This document shows positions 1-7,193 of a stretch of 12,344 nucleotides of DNA, piece by piece. Within the stretch, counting starts at the first letter, position 1; every line of letters starts with the position of its first letter. Made by a program: the position numbers and the translations under genes. The notes under the pieces were generated by a model, which was not told where the DNA came from, did not search any database, and was given only the letters and a program-made list of their open reading frames with translations. Origin of the DNA: JAVVPL01 sp036655775 (GTDB lineage: Bacteria > Bacteroidota > Bacteroidia > Bacteroidales > P3); contig JAVVPL010000061.1 of NCBI GenBank assembly GCA_036655775.1, positions 1 to 12,344 on the forward strand, in the 5' to 3' direction.

Positions 1-1901
1 CAATGATGTTTGTGGTTAGCTTTTATTCGCTTTTCAGTAGTGCACAAGGCGCATTTTTGTATAATCTAAGTGTGACCTTTATTTTGTTTTTCACTTTGTT
101 GTTTGCCAATTTTGCAGAAGCCATTGCGGAAGCTAGAGGAAAGGCACAAGCAGATAGTTTACGTAAAACCAGAGAGGAAACTCCTGCTAAATTGATTGTA
201 CAAGGAAAGATACAAATAGTGAGTAGTGCACATCTTAAAAAAGGAGATATTTTTGAATGTGAAGCGGGAGATATTATCCCTGCTGATGGTGAAATCAAAG
301 AGGGTTTAGCCTCTATTGATGAAAGTGCAATTACGGGAGAAAGTGCCTCGGTGATTCGAGAAGCGGGAGGCGATAAAAGTTCAGTGACAGGGGGAACTAA
401 GGTACTTTCGGATTTGATCAGAGTAGAGGTTACAAGTCAGCCTGGAGAAAGTTTTTTGGATAAAATGATAGAATTAGTAGAGGGGGCCTCGCGTAAAAAA
501 ACACCCAATGAAATTGCACTTACTATTTTATTGGCTGGTTTTACCTTGGTTTTTGTGATTGTATGTATCACACTGAAACCTATTGCGGATTATTGTCAGG
601 CTCCCATTACGATTGCCTCTTTACTTTCCTTATTTGTATGCTTGATTCCAACGACTATCGGAGGTCTTCTGTCAGCCATAGGAATTGCAGGTATGGATAG
701 AGCCTTAAGGGCCAATGTAATTACTAAATCGGGCAAAGCGGTGGAAACGGCGGGCGATATTGATACTTTATTGTTGGACAAAACAGGTACTATCACCATA
801 GGAAATAGAAAGGCCACTCAATTTTATCCTGTACAGGGCCTTGCCTTGGATGTGTTTGTGATGCAGTGTATGCTTTCTTCCGTTTCAGATGAAACGCCCG
901 AAGGAAAATCAATTATAGATTTGGGTAAAGAATTAGGGGGCCGTTTGAGGGATAGCCATTTTGCAGATGCTCAGATGATTCATTTTTCGGCCGAAACACG
1001 TAGTTCGGGGATTGATTTGAAAGAGGGTACTAAAATACGCAAAGGCGCATTTGAAGCCATTCGTAAACGGGTGGAAGAGGCGGGAAATTCTTTTGACAAA
1101 GAAGTGGAAGAATTGGTGAAAAATATTAGTAATAATGGAGGTACCCCCTTAGTTGTGTGTGTGAATGATAAAATTACAGGGGTGATAGAACTTCAAGATA
1201 TCATCAAGCCTGGTATTGAAGAACGCTTTGAACGATTGCGTAAAATGGGTGTCAAAACGGTTATGGTAACGGGCGATAATCCGTTGACCGCAAAATTTAT
1301 TGCAGAAAAAGCAGGTGTAGATGATTTTATTGCCGAAGCTAAGCCTGAAGATAAAATGGAATATATTAAAAAAGAACAACAAGCGGGCAAATTAGTTGCG
1401 ATGATGGGCGATGGAACCAATGATGCGCCTGCTTTAGCCCAAGCAAATGTGGGCGTAGCCATGAATAGCGGTACGCAAGTGGCCAAAGAAGCGGGGAATA
1501 TGGTCGATTTAGATAGCGATCCCACCAAATTAATAGAAATTGTGGAAATAGGAAAGCAACTACTAATGACTCGGGGTACCTTAACTACTTTTTCTATTGC
1601 GAATGATGTGGCCAAATATTTTGCAATTGTTCCCGCATTATTTATGGTGGCTATTCCAAATTTGGCGGTATTAAATATTATGCACTTGCATAGTCCTGAA
1701 AGTGCCATTTTATCGGCTATTTTGTTCAACGCATTTATTATTCCGGCCTTGATTCCCTTAGCATTGAAGGGGGTGCAATATAAACCCATAGGTGCTTCGG
1801 CTCTTTTGCGTCGCAATTTATTTATATATGGATTCGGGGGTTTGATAGCTCCCTTTATAGGTATCAAATTAATTGATATGTTAGTTCGTTGTTTTGTTTA
1901 A
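1..1901 (+). CDS. kdpB: Potassium-transporting P-type ATPase, catalytic subunit KdpB (5' partial)
   Basis: KdpB hydrolyses ATP to drive K+ import through KdpA in the KdpFABC inner-membrane complex. The reading frame is open to the left edge. The first visible ATG (position 3) is not the start: by recalled comparison with E. coli KdpB (682 aa), about 35 N-terminal residues are missing. Counting from that ATG, the visible motifs are the actuator loop TGES (111-114), the membrane motif CLIPTTIGG (213-221), the phosphorylation site DKTGT with Asp259, the hinge GDGTNDAP (469-476), and DVAKYFA with Asp535 and Lys538, the charged pair in the membrane that couples the pump. TGES Ser114 matches the serine whose phosphorylation inhibits E. 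coli KdpB. All catalytic residues are present, so the protein should be functional. kdpC follows after 22 bases, and kdpA is expected upstream outside the window. Confidence 0.97.
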   Translation, partial: MMFVVSFYSLFSSAQGAFLYNLSVTFILFFTLLFANFAEAIAEARGKAQADSLRKTREETPAKLIVQGKIQIVSSAHLKKGDIFECEAGDIIPADGEIKEGLASIDESAITGESASVIREAGGDKSSVTGGTKVLSDLIRVEVTSQPGESFLDKMIELVEGASRKKTPNEIALTILLAGFTLVFVIVCITLKPIADYCQAPITIASLLSLFVCLIPTTIGGLLSAIGIAGMDRALRANVITKSGKAVETAGDIDTLLLDKTGTITIGNRKATQFYPVQGLALDVFVMQCMLSSVSDETPEGKSIIDLGKELGGRLRDSHFADAQMIHFSAETRSSGIDLKEGTKIRKGAFEAIRKRVEEAGNSFDKEVEELVKNISNNGGTPLVVCVNDKITGVIELQDIIKPGIEERFERLRKMGVKTVMVTGDNPLTAKFIAEKAGVDDFIAEAKPEDKMEYIKKEQQAGKLVAMMGDGTNDAPALAQANVGVAMNSGTQVAKEAGNMVDLDSDPTKLIEIVEIGKQLLMTRGTLTTFSIANDVAKYFAIVPALFMVAIPNLAVLNIMHLHSPESAILSAILFNAFIIPALIPLALKGVQYKPIGASALLRRNLFIYGFGGLIAPFIGIKLIDMLVRCFV

Positions 1902-1923
1902 AATGTATTAAAATTATTTATAT

Positions 1924-2502
1924 ATGAAATCAAACCTAATCAAAGCGATTAAAATAACGCTCGCTTTTTGTGTGTTTTTTGCTATACTCTATATTGCCGT
2001 ACTTTGGTTATTTGCTAAAATTATGGGGCCAAATCAAGGGAATGTGCCTTGGGTTACATTGAATGGTAAAGTGGTGGGGGCGGCTAATGTGGGGCAGTCT
2101 TTTACAAAGTCAATTTATTTTTGGGGACGACCCTCTGCAGTGAATTATGCCGCGGATGCTTCGGGAGCGAGTAATAAGGGGGTAAATGATTCGGTCTATT
2201 TAGTGATGCTTAGTACTAGATTGGATACTTTTTTGTTTTATCATCCGTATCTTTTACCCCAGGATGTGCCTGCGGAAATGATTACAGCAAGTGCTTCGGG
2301 TTTAGATCCAGATATTACGCCTGAAAGTGCTTTTGTTCAAATAAAAAGAGTGGCATCCGCTAGAGGAATGGATGAAACAAATTTGCAAAAGATCGTGGAA
2401 CAACAAATAGAAAAACCTTTTTTATCTTTGTTGGGGCCTTCTAAAATTAATGTATTAAAATTAAATGTAGCCATAGATAAAGCAGATACTTTAAAGCAAT
2501 GA
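1924..2502 (+). CDS. kdpC: Potassium-transporting ATPase subunit KdpC
   Basis: KdpC is the small single-span subunit that stabilises the KdpAB complex and is thought to raise its affinity for ATP. At 192 aa it is close to the E. coli length (190). One transmembrane helix lies at about residues 10-35. The periplasmic domain then shows the family motifs GQSF (57-60), YFWGRPSA (65-72), an ASGASNKG loop (about 78-85) and TASASGLDPDITP (121-133), ending in the conserved INVLKLNVAID segment. The start ATG at 1924 follows an A/T-rich leader without a Shine-Dalgarno site, as is normal in Bacteroidota. The stop codon overlaps the next start in an ATGA, which suggests translational coupling to the KdpD gene. 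Confidence 0.97.
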   Translation: MKSNLIKAIKITLAFCVFFAILYIAVLWLFAKIMGPNQGNVPWVTLNGKVVGAANVGQSFTKSIYFWGRPSAVNYAADASGASNKGVNDSVYLVMLSTRLDTFLFYHPYLLPQDVPAEMITASASGLDPDITPESAFVQIKRVASARGMDETNLQKIVEQQIEKPFLSLLGPSKINVLKLNVAIDKADTLKQ

Positions 2503-3626
2503 ATAGAGCTGAAAATGTACAACATTTCCTCGATTTAATTAAAAAATCACGGAGAGGAAAATTTAAAATTTATATAGGAATGATTGCAGGGGTAGGTAAA
2601 ACCTATCGCATGTTGCAAGAAGCCCACGATCTTTTGAATAGTGGTATTGATGTGCAAATAGGGTATATCGAAACTCATGGAAGGCCTGAAACGGAAGCCT
2701 TAACCTTAGATTTGCCCATAATTCCGCGACGTAAAATATTTTATAAAGGGAAAGAGATTGAAGAGATGGATATGGAGAGTATCTTACGTCAACGTCCCGA
2801 AATTGTAATTGTAGATGAATTGGCTCATACGAATGTAGAGGGAAGCACCAATGAAAAACGATGGCAAGATGTGCTTTATTTGTTGGAACATGGCATTAAT
2901 GTAATTAGTGCCGTCAATATTCAACATATAGAAAGTTTGAATGAAGATGTACAATCGATTTGTGGCATTGAAGTGAAAGAACGGATTCCCGATAGTGTGT
3001 TGGCTCAAGCGGATGAAGTGGTAAATATCGATTTGACTGCGGAAGAATTAATTGCTCGTTTGAAAGCAGGTAAAATTTATCAATTGGAAAAAATACAAAC
3101 CGCTTTAGAGAATTTTTTTAAAGGAGAGCATATTTTGCAATTACGAGAACTTGCTTTAAAAGAGGTGGCTTTACGTGTGGAAAAACAAGTGGAGAGTGGC
3201 GTGGAAATAAATAATTTGAGCATGCGCCATCAAAAATTTTTGGCTTGTATCGATAGTAATGAAAAAGCGCCTCGTAAAATTATTCGTAAAACCGCTCGAC
3301 TTGCCACTCGTTATAATGCCAAATTTATGGTGCTTTATGTACAAACGCCCAAAGAAAGAGCCGATAGAATAGCCCTTGCCAATCAACGTCATCTATTAAA
3401 TCATTTTAAATTGGCTACGGAATTGGGGGCCGAATTGGTGCAAATTCAATCTGCCCATATCATCGATAGTATTATTCAATTGTGTAAAGAACGTCAAATT
3501 AGTACGGTTTGTTTGGGTAGCCCTGCTTTTAAAATTCCACAAATGTATTTTTCGGTATTTAGATATAAAAAATTAATTGATATATTTTCGCAAGCGAATA
3601 TAGATTTAATTATCTTTGCGTGTTAA
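2499..3626 (+). CDS. kdpD: Stand-alone KdpD sensor module (KdpD domain plus Usp domain, no kinase)
   Basis: The protein (375 aa) corresponds only to the cytosolic N-terminal part of E. coli KdpD (894 aa), which senses K+/ATP status. The KdpD domain spans about residues 20-230. It has a Walker A motif G-x4-GKT (Gly27 to Thr35), ETHGR at 58-62, a Walker-B-like IVDELAHTN with Asp106-Glu107, and NIQHIESLNED at about 140-150. A universal-stress-protein-like domain follows at about 245-372. There is no membrane segment, phospho-acceptor histidine or HATPase domain. The protein ends where KdpD of E. coli would enter the membrane, and the kinase half is the next gene 16 bases downstream. I recall this split arrangement as common in Bacteroidota, so it is probably not a frameshift: the two frames are separated by a stop codon and a fresh A-rich start. 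The signal presumably passes to the kinase by protein contact, which is inference. Confidence 0.93.
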   Translation: MNRAENVQHFLDLIKKSRRGKFKIYIGMIAGVGKTYRMLQEAHDLLNSGIDVQIGYIETHGRPETEALTLDLPIIPRRKIFYKGKEIEEMDMESILRQRPEIVIVDELAHTNVEGSTNEKRWQDVLYLLEHGINVISAVNIQHIESLNEDVQSICGIEVKERIPDSVLAQADEVVNIDLTAEELIARLKAGKIYQLEKIQTALENFFKGEHILQLRELALKEVALRVEKQVESGVEINNLSMRHQKFLACIDSNEKAPRKIIRKTARLATRYNAKFMVLYVQTPKERADRIALANQRHLLNHFKLATELGAELVQIQSAHIIDSIIQLCKERQISTVCLGSPAFKIPQMYFSVFRYKKLIDIFSQANIDLIIFAC

Positions 3627-3642
3627 TTCAAAAAAAAATAAA

Positions 3643-5082
3643 ATGAATATAAAAACGAAACTGACCTTGGGTATAGGATTGCTGGTAACTATGATTGTGG
3701 CTTTAGTTGGTTTTTCAGTGATTAATTTGCAAACCCTAACCGCTTTGGAACCCGATAGTCCAGAGGCGATGCCAGCTTTGCATCGGGCTTTAATTCTAGT
3801 CTATATTGTAGGGGCCGCTTGTATTCTAGTGGGGTTGGCGCTTTTGATACGTTTGCCTTCATCCATTAATAATCCGATTCGTGAATTGACGAATGGTATT
3901 TTGGAAATAGCTAATCACAATTATGAAAAACGTCTAAGTCCGAATTCAAATCAAGAATTTGCTGAAGTAACAGAGAGTTTCAATCGTATGGCTGAGTGTT
4001 TAACGGAATATAGAGCGAGTACCTTGGCGGATATTTTGGCAGGTAAAAAATATATTGAAGCCATTGTGAATAGTATCAACGAACCCATTATAGGATTGGG
4101 TAAAGAAAAAGAAATTCTTTTTATCAATGAGTCGGCTTTGAATATTTTAAATCTCAAAAGAGAAACGGTAATTCGTAAATCCGCTTGGGAACTTTCGTTA
4201 AAAAACGATCTTCTTCGTCGCTTGATTCGAGAATTAAATAATCCCAATGAGAAGGATGAGCCTTTAAAAATCTATGCAGATAATAAAGAAAGTTATTTTC
4301 AAGCCAAATATATTCCTATCAAAGGAATTGAAAGTGCCGAAAAGGAAGATCCCAATGGAGGATATGTGATTTTATTGAAAAATATTACCGAGTTTAAAGA
4401 ATTAGATTCTGCAAAAACAACTTTTATTTCAACGATTTCACATGAACTGAAAACCCCTATTTCGGCCATTATGATGAGTTTGCAATTATTGGAAGATCAC
4501 CGTGTAGGGCCTTTGAATGTGGAACAAGAAGCCCTAGCAAAAAGCATCAAAGAAAGTAGTGATCGATTATTAAGTATTACGAGTGAGTTGTTAAAGATGG
4601 CTCAATTAGAAGCGGGCAAACTGCAATTAATTCCCAAAATTACCAAACCCATCGAACTGATTGACTATGCAATCAAGGCCAACAGAGTACAAGCCGAAAA
4701 ATTCAATTGTCAAATTGAAGTGGAGTATCCCGAAAAAATAAGTAAACTATTTGTGGATAGTGAACAAATTGCTTGGGTCTTAAATAATTTATTGAGTAAT
4801 GCCATTCGGTATTCTCCCACAAATGGACGTGTAATTATAGGGGCCAAACAAAATGGAAATCTAGTTGAAATGTACGTGCGTGATTTTGGTAAAGGCATTG
4901 ATCCAAGGTATCATAAAAGTATTTTCGACCGTTATTTTAGAGTGCCAGGCACCAAGGTGCAGGGGAGTGGACTGGGTTTGTCTATCTCTAAAGATTTTGT
5001 AGAAGCGCATCATGGAACCCTTAGTGTGGAAAGTGAGCTAGGAAAGGGAAGTTGCTTTATTATTCAGCTGAAAGTAGAATAG
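3643..5082 (+). CDS. Membrane sensor histidine kinase (HAMP-PAS-HisKA-HATPase) of the kdp operon
   Basis: This is the probable kinase partner of the separate KdpD module, phosphorylating an unseen response regulator. The protein has 479 aa when started at ATG 3643. An in-frame TTG at 3616 lies inside the preceding gene and is not preferred, because the ATG follows an A-rich leader. Order of parts: TM1 about 8-28, a short external loop about 29-47, TM2 about 48-70, HAMP about 70-123, a PAS-like domain about 135-250, and HisKA with the phospho-acceptor in SHELKTP (His267). The HATPase domain has an N box around Asn386, DFGKG with Asp414, and GSGLGL at 441-446. All catalytic boxes are intact. 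The oddity is the external loop, about 20 residues against roughly 100 more in related kdp-linked Bacteroidota kinases as I remember them. No response-regulator gene follows; a convergent terminator does. Confidence 0.93.
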   Translation: MNIKTKLTLGIGLLVTMIVALVGFSVINLQTLTALEPDSPEAMPALHRALILVYIVGAACILVGLALLIRLPSSINNPIRELTNGILEIANHNYEKRLSPNSNQEFAEVTESFNRMAECLTEYRASTLADILAGKKYIEAIVNSINEPIIGLGKEKEILFINESALNILNLKRETVIRKSAWELSLKNDLLRRLIRELNNPNEKDEPLKIYADNKESYFQAKYIPIKGIESAEKEDPNGGYVILLKNITEFKELDSAKTTFISTISHELKTPISAIMMSLQLLEDHRVGPLNVEQEALAKSIKESSDRLLSITSELLKMAQLEAGKLQLIPKITKPIELIDYAIKANRVQAEKFNCQIEVEYPEKISKLFVDSEQIAWVLNNLLSNAIRYSPTNGRVIIGAKQNGNLVEMYVRDFGKGIDPRYHKSIFDRYFRVPGTKVQGSGLGLSISKDFVEAHHGTLSVESELGKGSCFIIQLKVE

Positions 5083-5090
5083 ATAAAAAC

Positions 5091-5130
5091 ATAAAACGGG
5101 ACTTTACATATATGCAAAGTCCCGTTTTAT
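5091..5130. terminator. Bidirectional intrinsic terminator between the kdp operon and the T9SS cargo gene
   Basis: A perfect 15-bp stem (left arm ATAAAACGGGACTTT at 5091-5105, right arm at 5116-5130) closes a 10-nt loop. On the minus strand it is followed by a run of five T (complement of 5085-5089). On the plus strand the T-rich part lies at the end of the stem. It sits in the 78-nt gap between two convergent genes, so it can end both transcripts. Confidence 0.9.
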
Positions 5131-5160
5131 TTATAGATTCGTTTATCGTCTAACTGAAAT

Positions 5161-6600
5161 TTATAATTTTACCCAACGAATATTTTCTATGCTGTTTTTG
5201 CTTTTGGCAGAAAGAATATATAAACCTTTGGGTAAATTGCTAACGTCTATTTTTTGATACGGATTTATATTTTTGAAAGAACGAATATTTTGACCACTGA
5301 GCGTATAGATCGTTATTTCTTGGATAGGGAGTATGCCTTGTAATTGAAAATAGTCCCGGCTAGGGTTGGGATAGGCAATCCAGTTTTTTTGAGCAGTTTG
5401 AGCACTTTCTATAGCAACGCCTTCATTATAATAATAATGCCAACGTTCTAGAGTGTCGGAAATGACAGAATTGGTTTCTGCATCCCAGAACCCTTGTAAT
5501 ATTGTCAATTGGATTATACGTCCCAATTTATCGTAGATTGTAGGCATATATATCGCATCGTCCAAAACCCAAGTATTTTCAAGGACATCATACGAATAGC
5601 TTTCACTCAAAATTAAATTATCGTGTTCGTCTACTATTTCTTTGGCTTTCACCCCTTGAATAGGCATATAGCTCGTATCTGAAAAAGCAAAAACAATGAT
5701 AGATTCGTTGTAACTTCCTCTTTCATCTAGTAGGGTATATACATATTCTTCTTTGGTTTTACCTTCGGTAGTTGTTATAGAAATAAAACCTGTATCGCTG
5801 TAATTGACTACTTCGGTGATTTTTGTACTTTCGTCTTCTTTGCCAATTATGGTGGCTGAGGCTAATTGATTTTTTCCAAAATACAAATCATTTAAAAAGT
5901 TACCACCCCAAGCATGCCAAACTATATCGGTATACGTTTTTTGTTTTGCCAAACTTCCTTGTGTTTGGTTCCAATACAAAGATACAATTCTATTTGCTTT
6001 TTGGTCGGCACCGTAAGTAATTTCGGTTTTTTCGAGAATCGCAAAGGTATCACCATCTTTTAAACTTATGGTTTCGGAATTTGCATTTTTATTTGCATTC
6101 CAATCAATTGTTTTCTTGTGTTGATACACATTGACCCAAACATTGTTGAGCCAGTCGTATTGGGTCCTTTCAATTAGATAATCCGTAAGTATGCTATCGT
6201 AGCGATATTCTTGTTTTTCGTCATTGACAAAACTACTACCTATTTTGTCCAATTCAACAATTTCTATTTTTTGCCCGTTGGCATCATATTTATAGTTTTT
6301 TTTATCTTCATTGCCAATGATTTCAATAAGTTGCCCCTTGTTGTTGTAATGTTGAATATCTGTGTTATACAAGGTCCATGTATTTTTTAAAACATTGTAT
6401 TCATACATTTTGATAGTGTCGGGAAGTAGATCGGGACTTGCCTTTGTTGGCAAGAATTGCATAGGCGAGAGTTCGGTGGTCAGCGGTGTTTTGTGTAATT
6501 GGTAATGTTGAGAAACAGGGCGGGTGTTCACAGAATTGTTGGAAGCCCAAATTTGGCCACTAAGTAGTAAACCAAGCAAAAGAGTTAGTTGTGTTTTCAT
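5161..6600 (-). CDS. Secreted protein with T9SS type A sorting domain and YD/W repeats
   Basis: A 479-aa exported protein of unknown function. A signal peptide covers residues 1-19 (MKTQ, a Leu-rich core, cleavage likely after QIWA). The last ~75 residues look like a T9SS type A sorting domain: W-IAYPNPS at 407-414, then an ITIYTLSGQ strand (429-437), IDVSNLPKGLYIL (461-473) and a terminal WVKL. That tail directs export across the outer membrane through the Por machinery and usually anchoring at the surface. The middle contains degenerate repeats: YEYN-x5-W at 66-75, YD-x5-W at 148-155, and YD-x5-WV-x2-D at 337-347 followed by YD-x2-GR at 356-361. The lipoprotein at 8150-9145 has the same pattern. 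No catalytic motif was recognised. The start ATG is at 6600, and a canonical promoter lies about 146 nt upstream, leaving a long leader. The gene appears monocistronic. Confidence 0.9.
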   Translation of the reverse strand: MKTQLTLLLGLLLSGQIWASNNSVNTRPVSQHYQLHKTPLTTELSPMQFLPTKASPDLLPDTIKMYEYNVLKNTWTLYNTDIQHYNNKGQLIEIIGNEDKKNYKYDANGQKIEIVELDKIGSSFVNDEKQEYRYDSILTDYLIERTQYDWLNNVWVNVYQHKKTIDWNANKNANSETISLKDGDTFAILEKTEITYGADQKANRIVSLYWNQTQGSLAKQKTYTDIVWHAWGGNFLNDLYFGKNQLASATIIGKEDESTKITEVVNYSDTGFISITTTEGKTKEEYVYTLLDERGSYNESIIVFAFSDTSYMPIQGVKAKEIVDEHDNLILSESYSYDVLENTWVLDDAIYMPTIYDKLGRIIQLTILQGFWDAETNSVISDTLERWHYYYNEGVAIESAQTAQKNWIAYPNPSRDYFQLQGILPIQEITIYTLSGQNIRSFKNINPYQKIDVSNLPKGLYILSAKSKNSIENIRWVKL

Positions 6601-6625
6601 GATTGAAAATTATTTAAAAGGTTAA

Positions 6626-6652
6626 AGATTTTTGAAGAGTCAAGAAAAATCT
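6626..6652 (-). repeat. 8-bp inverted repeat in the leader of the T9SS cargo gene
   Basis: AGATTTTT (6626-6633) and AAAAATCT (6645-6652) are perfect complements around an 11-nt spacer. In the mRNA of the minus-strand gene this could fold as a weak A/U hairpin about 26 nt before the start codon. It may be chance, given the base composition. Confidence 0.4.
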
Positions 6653-6719
6653 ACTCAATAATTGCTTGCTTAGAGATAGTCGAGAGCGTTTTTAAACTTC
6701 CTTTGCCTGAACAATCATC

Positions 6720-6741
6720 GTGTTCGATAGAACTTGAACAC
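6720..6741 (-). promoter_or_regulatory. Inverted repeat GTGTTC/GAACAC at the T9SS cargo gene transcription start
   Basis: GTGTTC (6720-6725) and GAACAC (6736-6741) flank a 10-nt spacer. Inside lies another GAAC (6730-6733) that can pair with GTTC (6722-6725) instead. The element starts 5 nt downstream of the minus-strand -7 box, so it covers the expected first ~20 transcribed bases. It could be an operator or the first hairpin of the leader; the sequence alone does not decide. Confidence 0.45.
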
Positions 6742-6745
6742 CTCG

Positions 6746-6776
6746 CAAATGTACGAAAAAAAATAAGATATCCAAA
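6746..6776 (-). promoter_or_regulatory. Bacteroidota-type promoter of the T9SS cargo gene
   Basis: Read on the minus strand there is TTTG (complement of 6773-6776), a 19-nt spacer, then TACATTTG (complement of 6746-6753). This matches the -33/-7 signature TTTG-N19-TAnnTTTG used by the primary sigma factor of Bacteroidota. Transcription should begin near 6739-6741, giving a leader of about 140 nt before ATG 6600. Confidence 0.8.
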
Positions 6777-6829
6777 AAATATAACGTAAAAATAGGCGGA
6801 AACAGCAATTTTTTTTTAGTATTATTTTT

Positions 6830-6860
6830 TTTGTAATTTCCATAAACTCACTTATCTTTG
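6830..6860 (+). promoter_or_regulatory. Bacteroidota-type promoter of the small membrane protein gene
   Basis: TTTG (6830-6833), a 19-nt spacer, then TATCTTTG (6853-6860) is a full match to TTTG-N19-TAnnTTTG. Transcription should begin near 6867, about 40 nt before ATG 6906. The in-frame TTG at 6858 lies inside the -7 box and so cannot be the translation start. Confidence 0.82.
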
Positions 6861-6905
6861 TTGTGTTCAAAAAACAAAATTAAAAACCTTTTAAAAATTA
6901 CGATA

Positions 6906-7124
6906 ATGAAAAAAATTAGCACGCGTTTATGCGCAAGTTTTAAAGAATTTACCCTTATTGATTTCGCTTTTTTTAAATTGATGCTCATTGCCATTGGCAT
7001 TTTGGTGGGCGTGTATTTTACTCGTTTTTTCTCTATCTGGCTTGGAACGGTATGGGTAATTGCCGCGGTTTCCTTAGTGTATGTGATAACAAAAATTATT
7101 CGTTATATGCGTAAAAACATATAA
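6906..7124 (+). CDS. Small two-helix membrane protein of unknown function
   Basis: A 72-aa protein. The start at ATG 6906 is chosen because the promoter ends at 6860 and an A-rich leader precedes this ATG. After a short basic/amphipathic N-terminus (MKKISTRLCASFKEF) there are two hydrophobic stretches, about residues 20-38 and 43-64. They are joined by a very short turn (FTRFFS), and the tail is basic (IIRYMRKNI). A helical hairpin in the inner membrane with a positively charged tail in the cytosol is expected. The layout resembles short ~70-aa proteins in Bacteroidota and Clostridia that databases label, without support, as phosphate ABC transporter permease; I would not carry that name over. 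The GIN-domain gene begins 69 nt later and may be partly cotranscribed. Confidence 0.75.
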   Translation: MKKISTRLCASFKEFTLIDFAFFKLMLIAIGILVGVYFTRFFSIWLGTVWVIAAVSLVYVITKIIRYMRKNI

Positions 7125-7147
7125 AATGCAATTTTTAGACTGAGGTA

Positions 7148-7155
7148 TACCTTTG
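7148..7155 (+). promoter_or_regulatory. Possible -7 promoter box before the GIN-domain gene
   Basis: TACCTTTG fits TAnnTTTG and lies 38 nt before ATG 7194. No good TTG element is found at the expected distance upstream (around 7125-7128 the sequence reads AATG), so this may be a weak or regulated promoter. If it is used, transcription starts near 7161, which makes the in-frame ATG at 7164 an unlikely start. Confidence 0.4.
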
Positions 7156-7193
7156 AAATATGAATGAAAATAAAAACAATTAAAATCAAAACA

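Larger units (their letters stand above)
6601..6905. other. Divergent intergenic region (305 nt) with two outward promoters
   Basis: This region separates the start codons of the minus-strand T9SS cargo gene and the plus-strand small membrane protein. It is rich in A/T and holds no convincing ORF. It contains a minus-strand promoter (6746-6776), a plus-strand promoter (6830-6860), an inverted repeat at the minus-strand transcription start (6720-6741) and a weak A/T-rich inverted repeat in the minus-strand leader (6626-6652). Confidence 0.8.

Noticed and set aside
1193..1867. 224-codon open frame on the minus strand inside kdpB
   Set aside because: It is the mirror of a strongly conserved kdpB coding region, its protein resembles nothing, and it has no promoter or leader of its own.
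3616..3642. TTG start for the histidine kinase, adding nine residues
   Set aside because: It would overlap the end of the KdpD gene and add a basic, non-conserved tail; ATG 3643 follows a typical A-rich leader.
2499..3660. Frameshift or nonsense mutation breaking a full-length kdpD
   Set aside because: The two proteins have distinct complete domain sets, the second has its own start and membrane anchor, and the join falls at a domain boundary.
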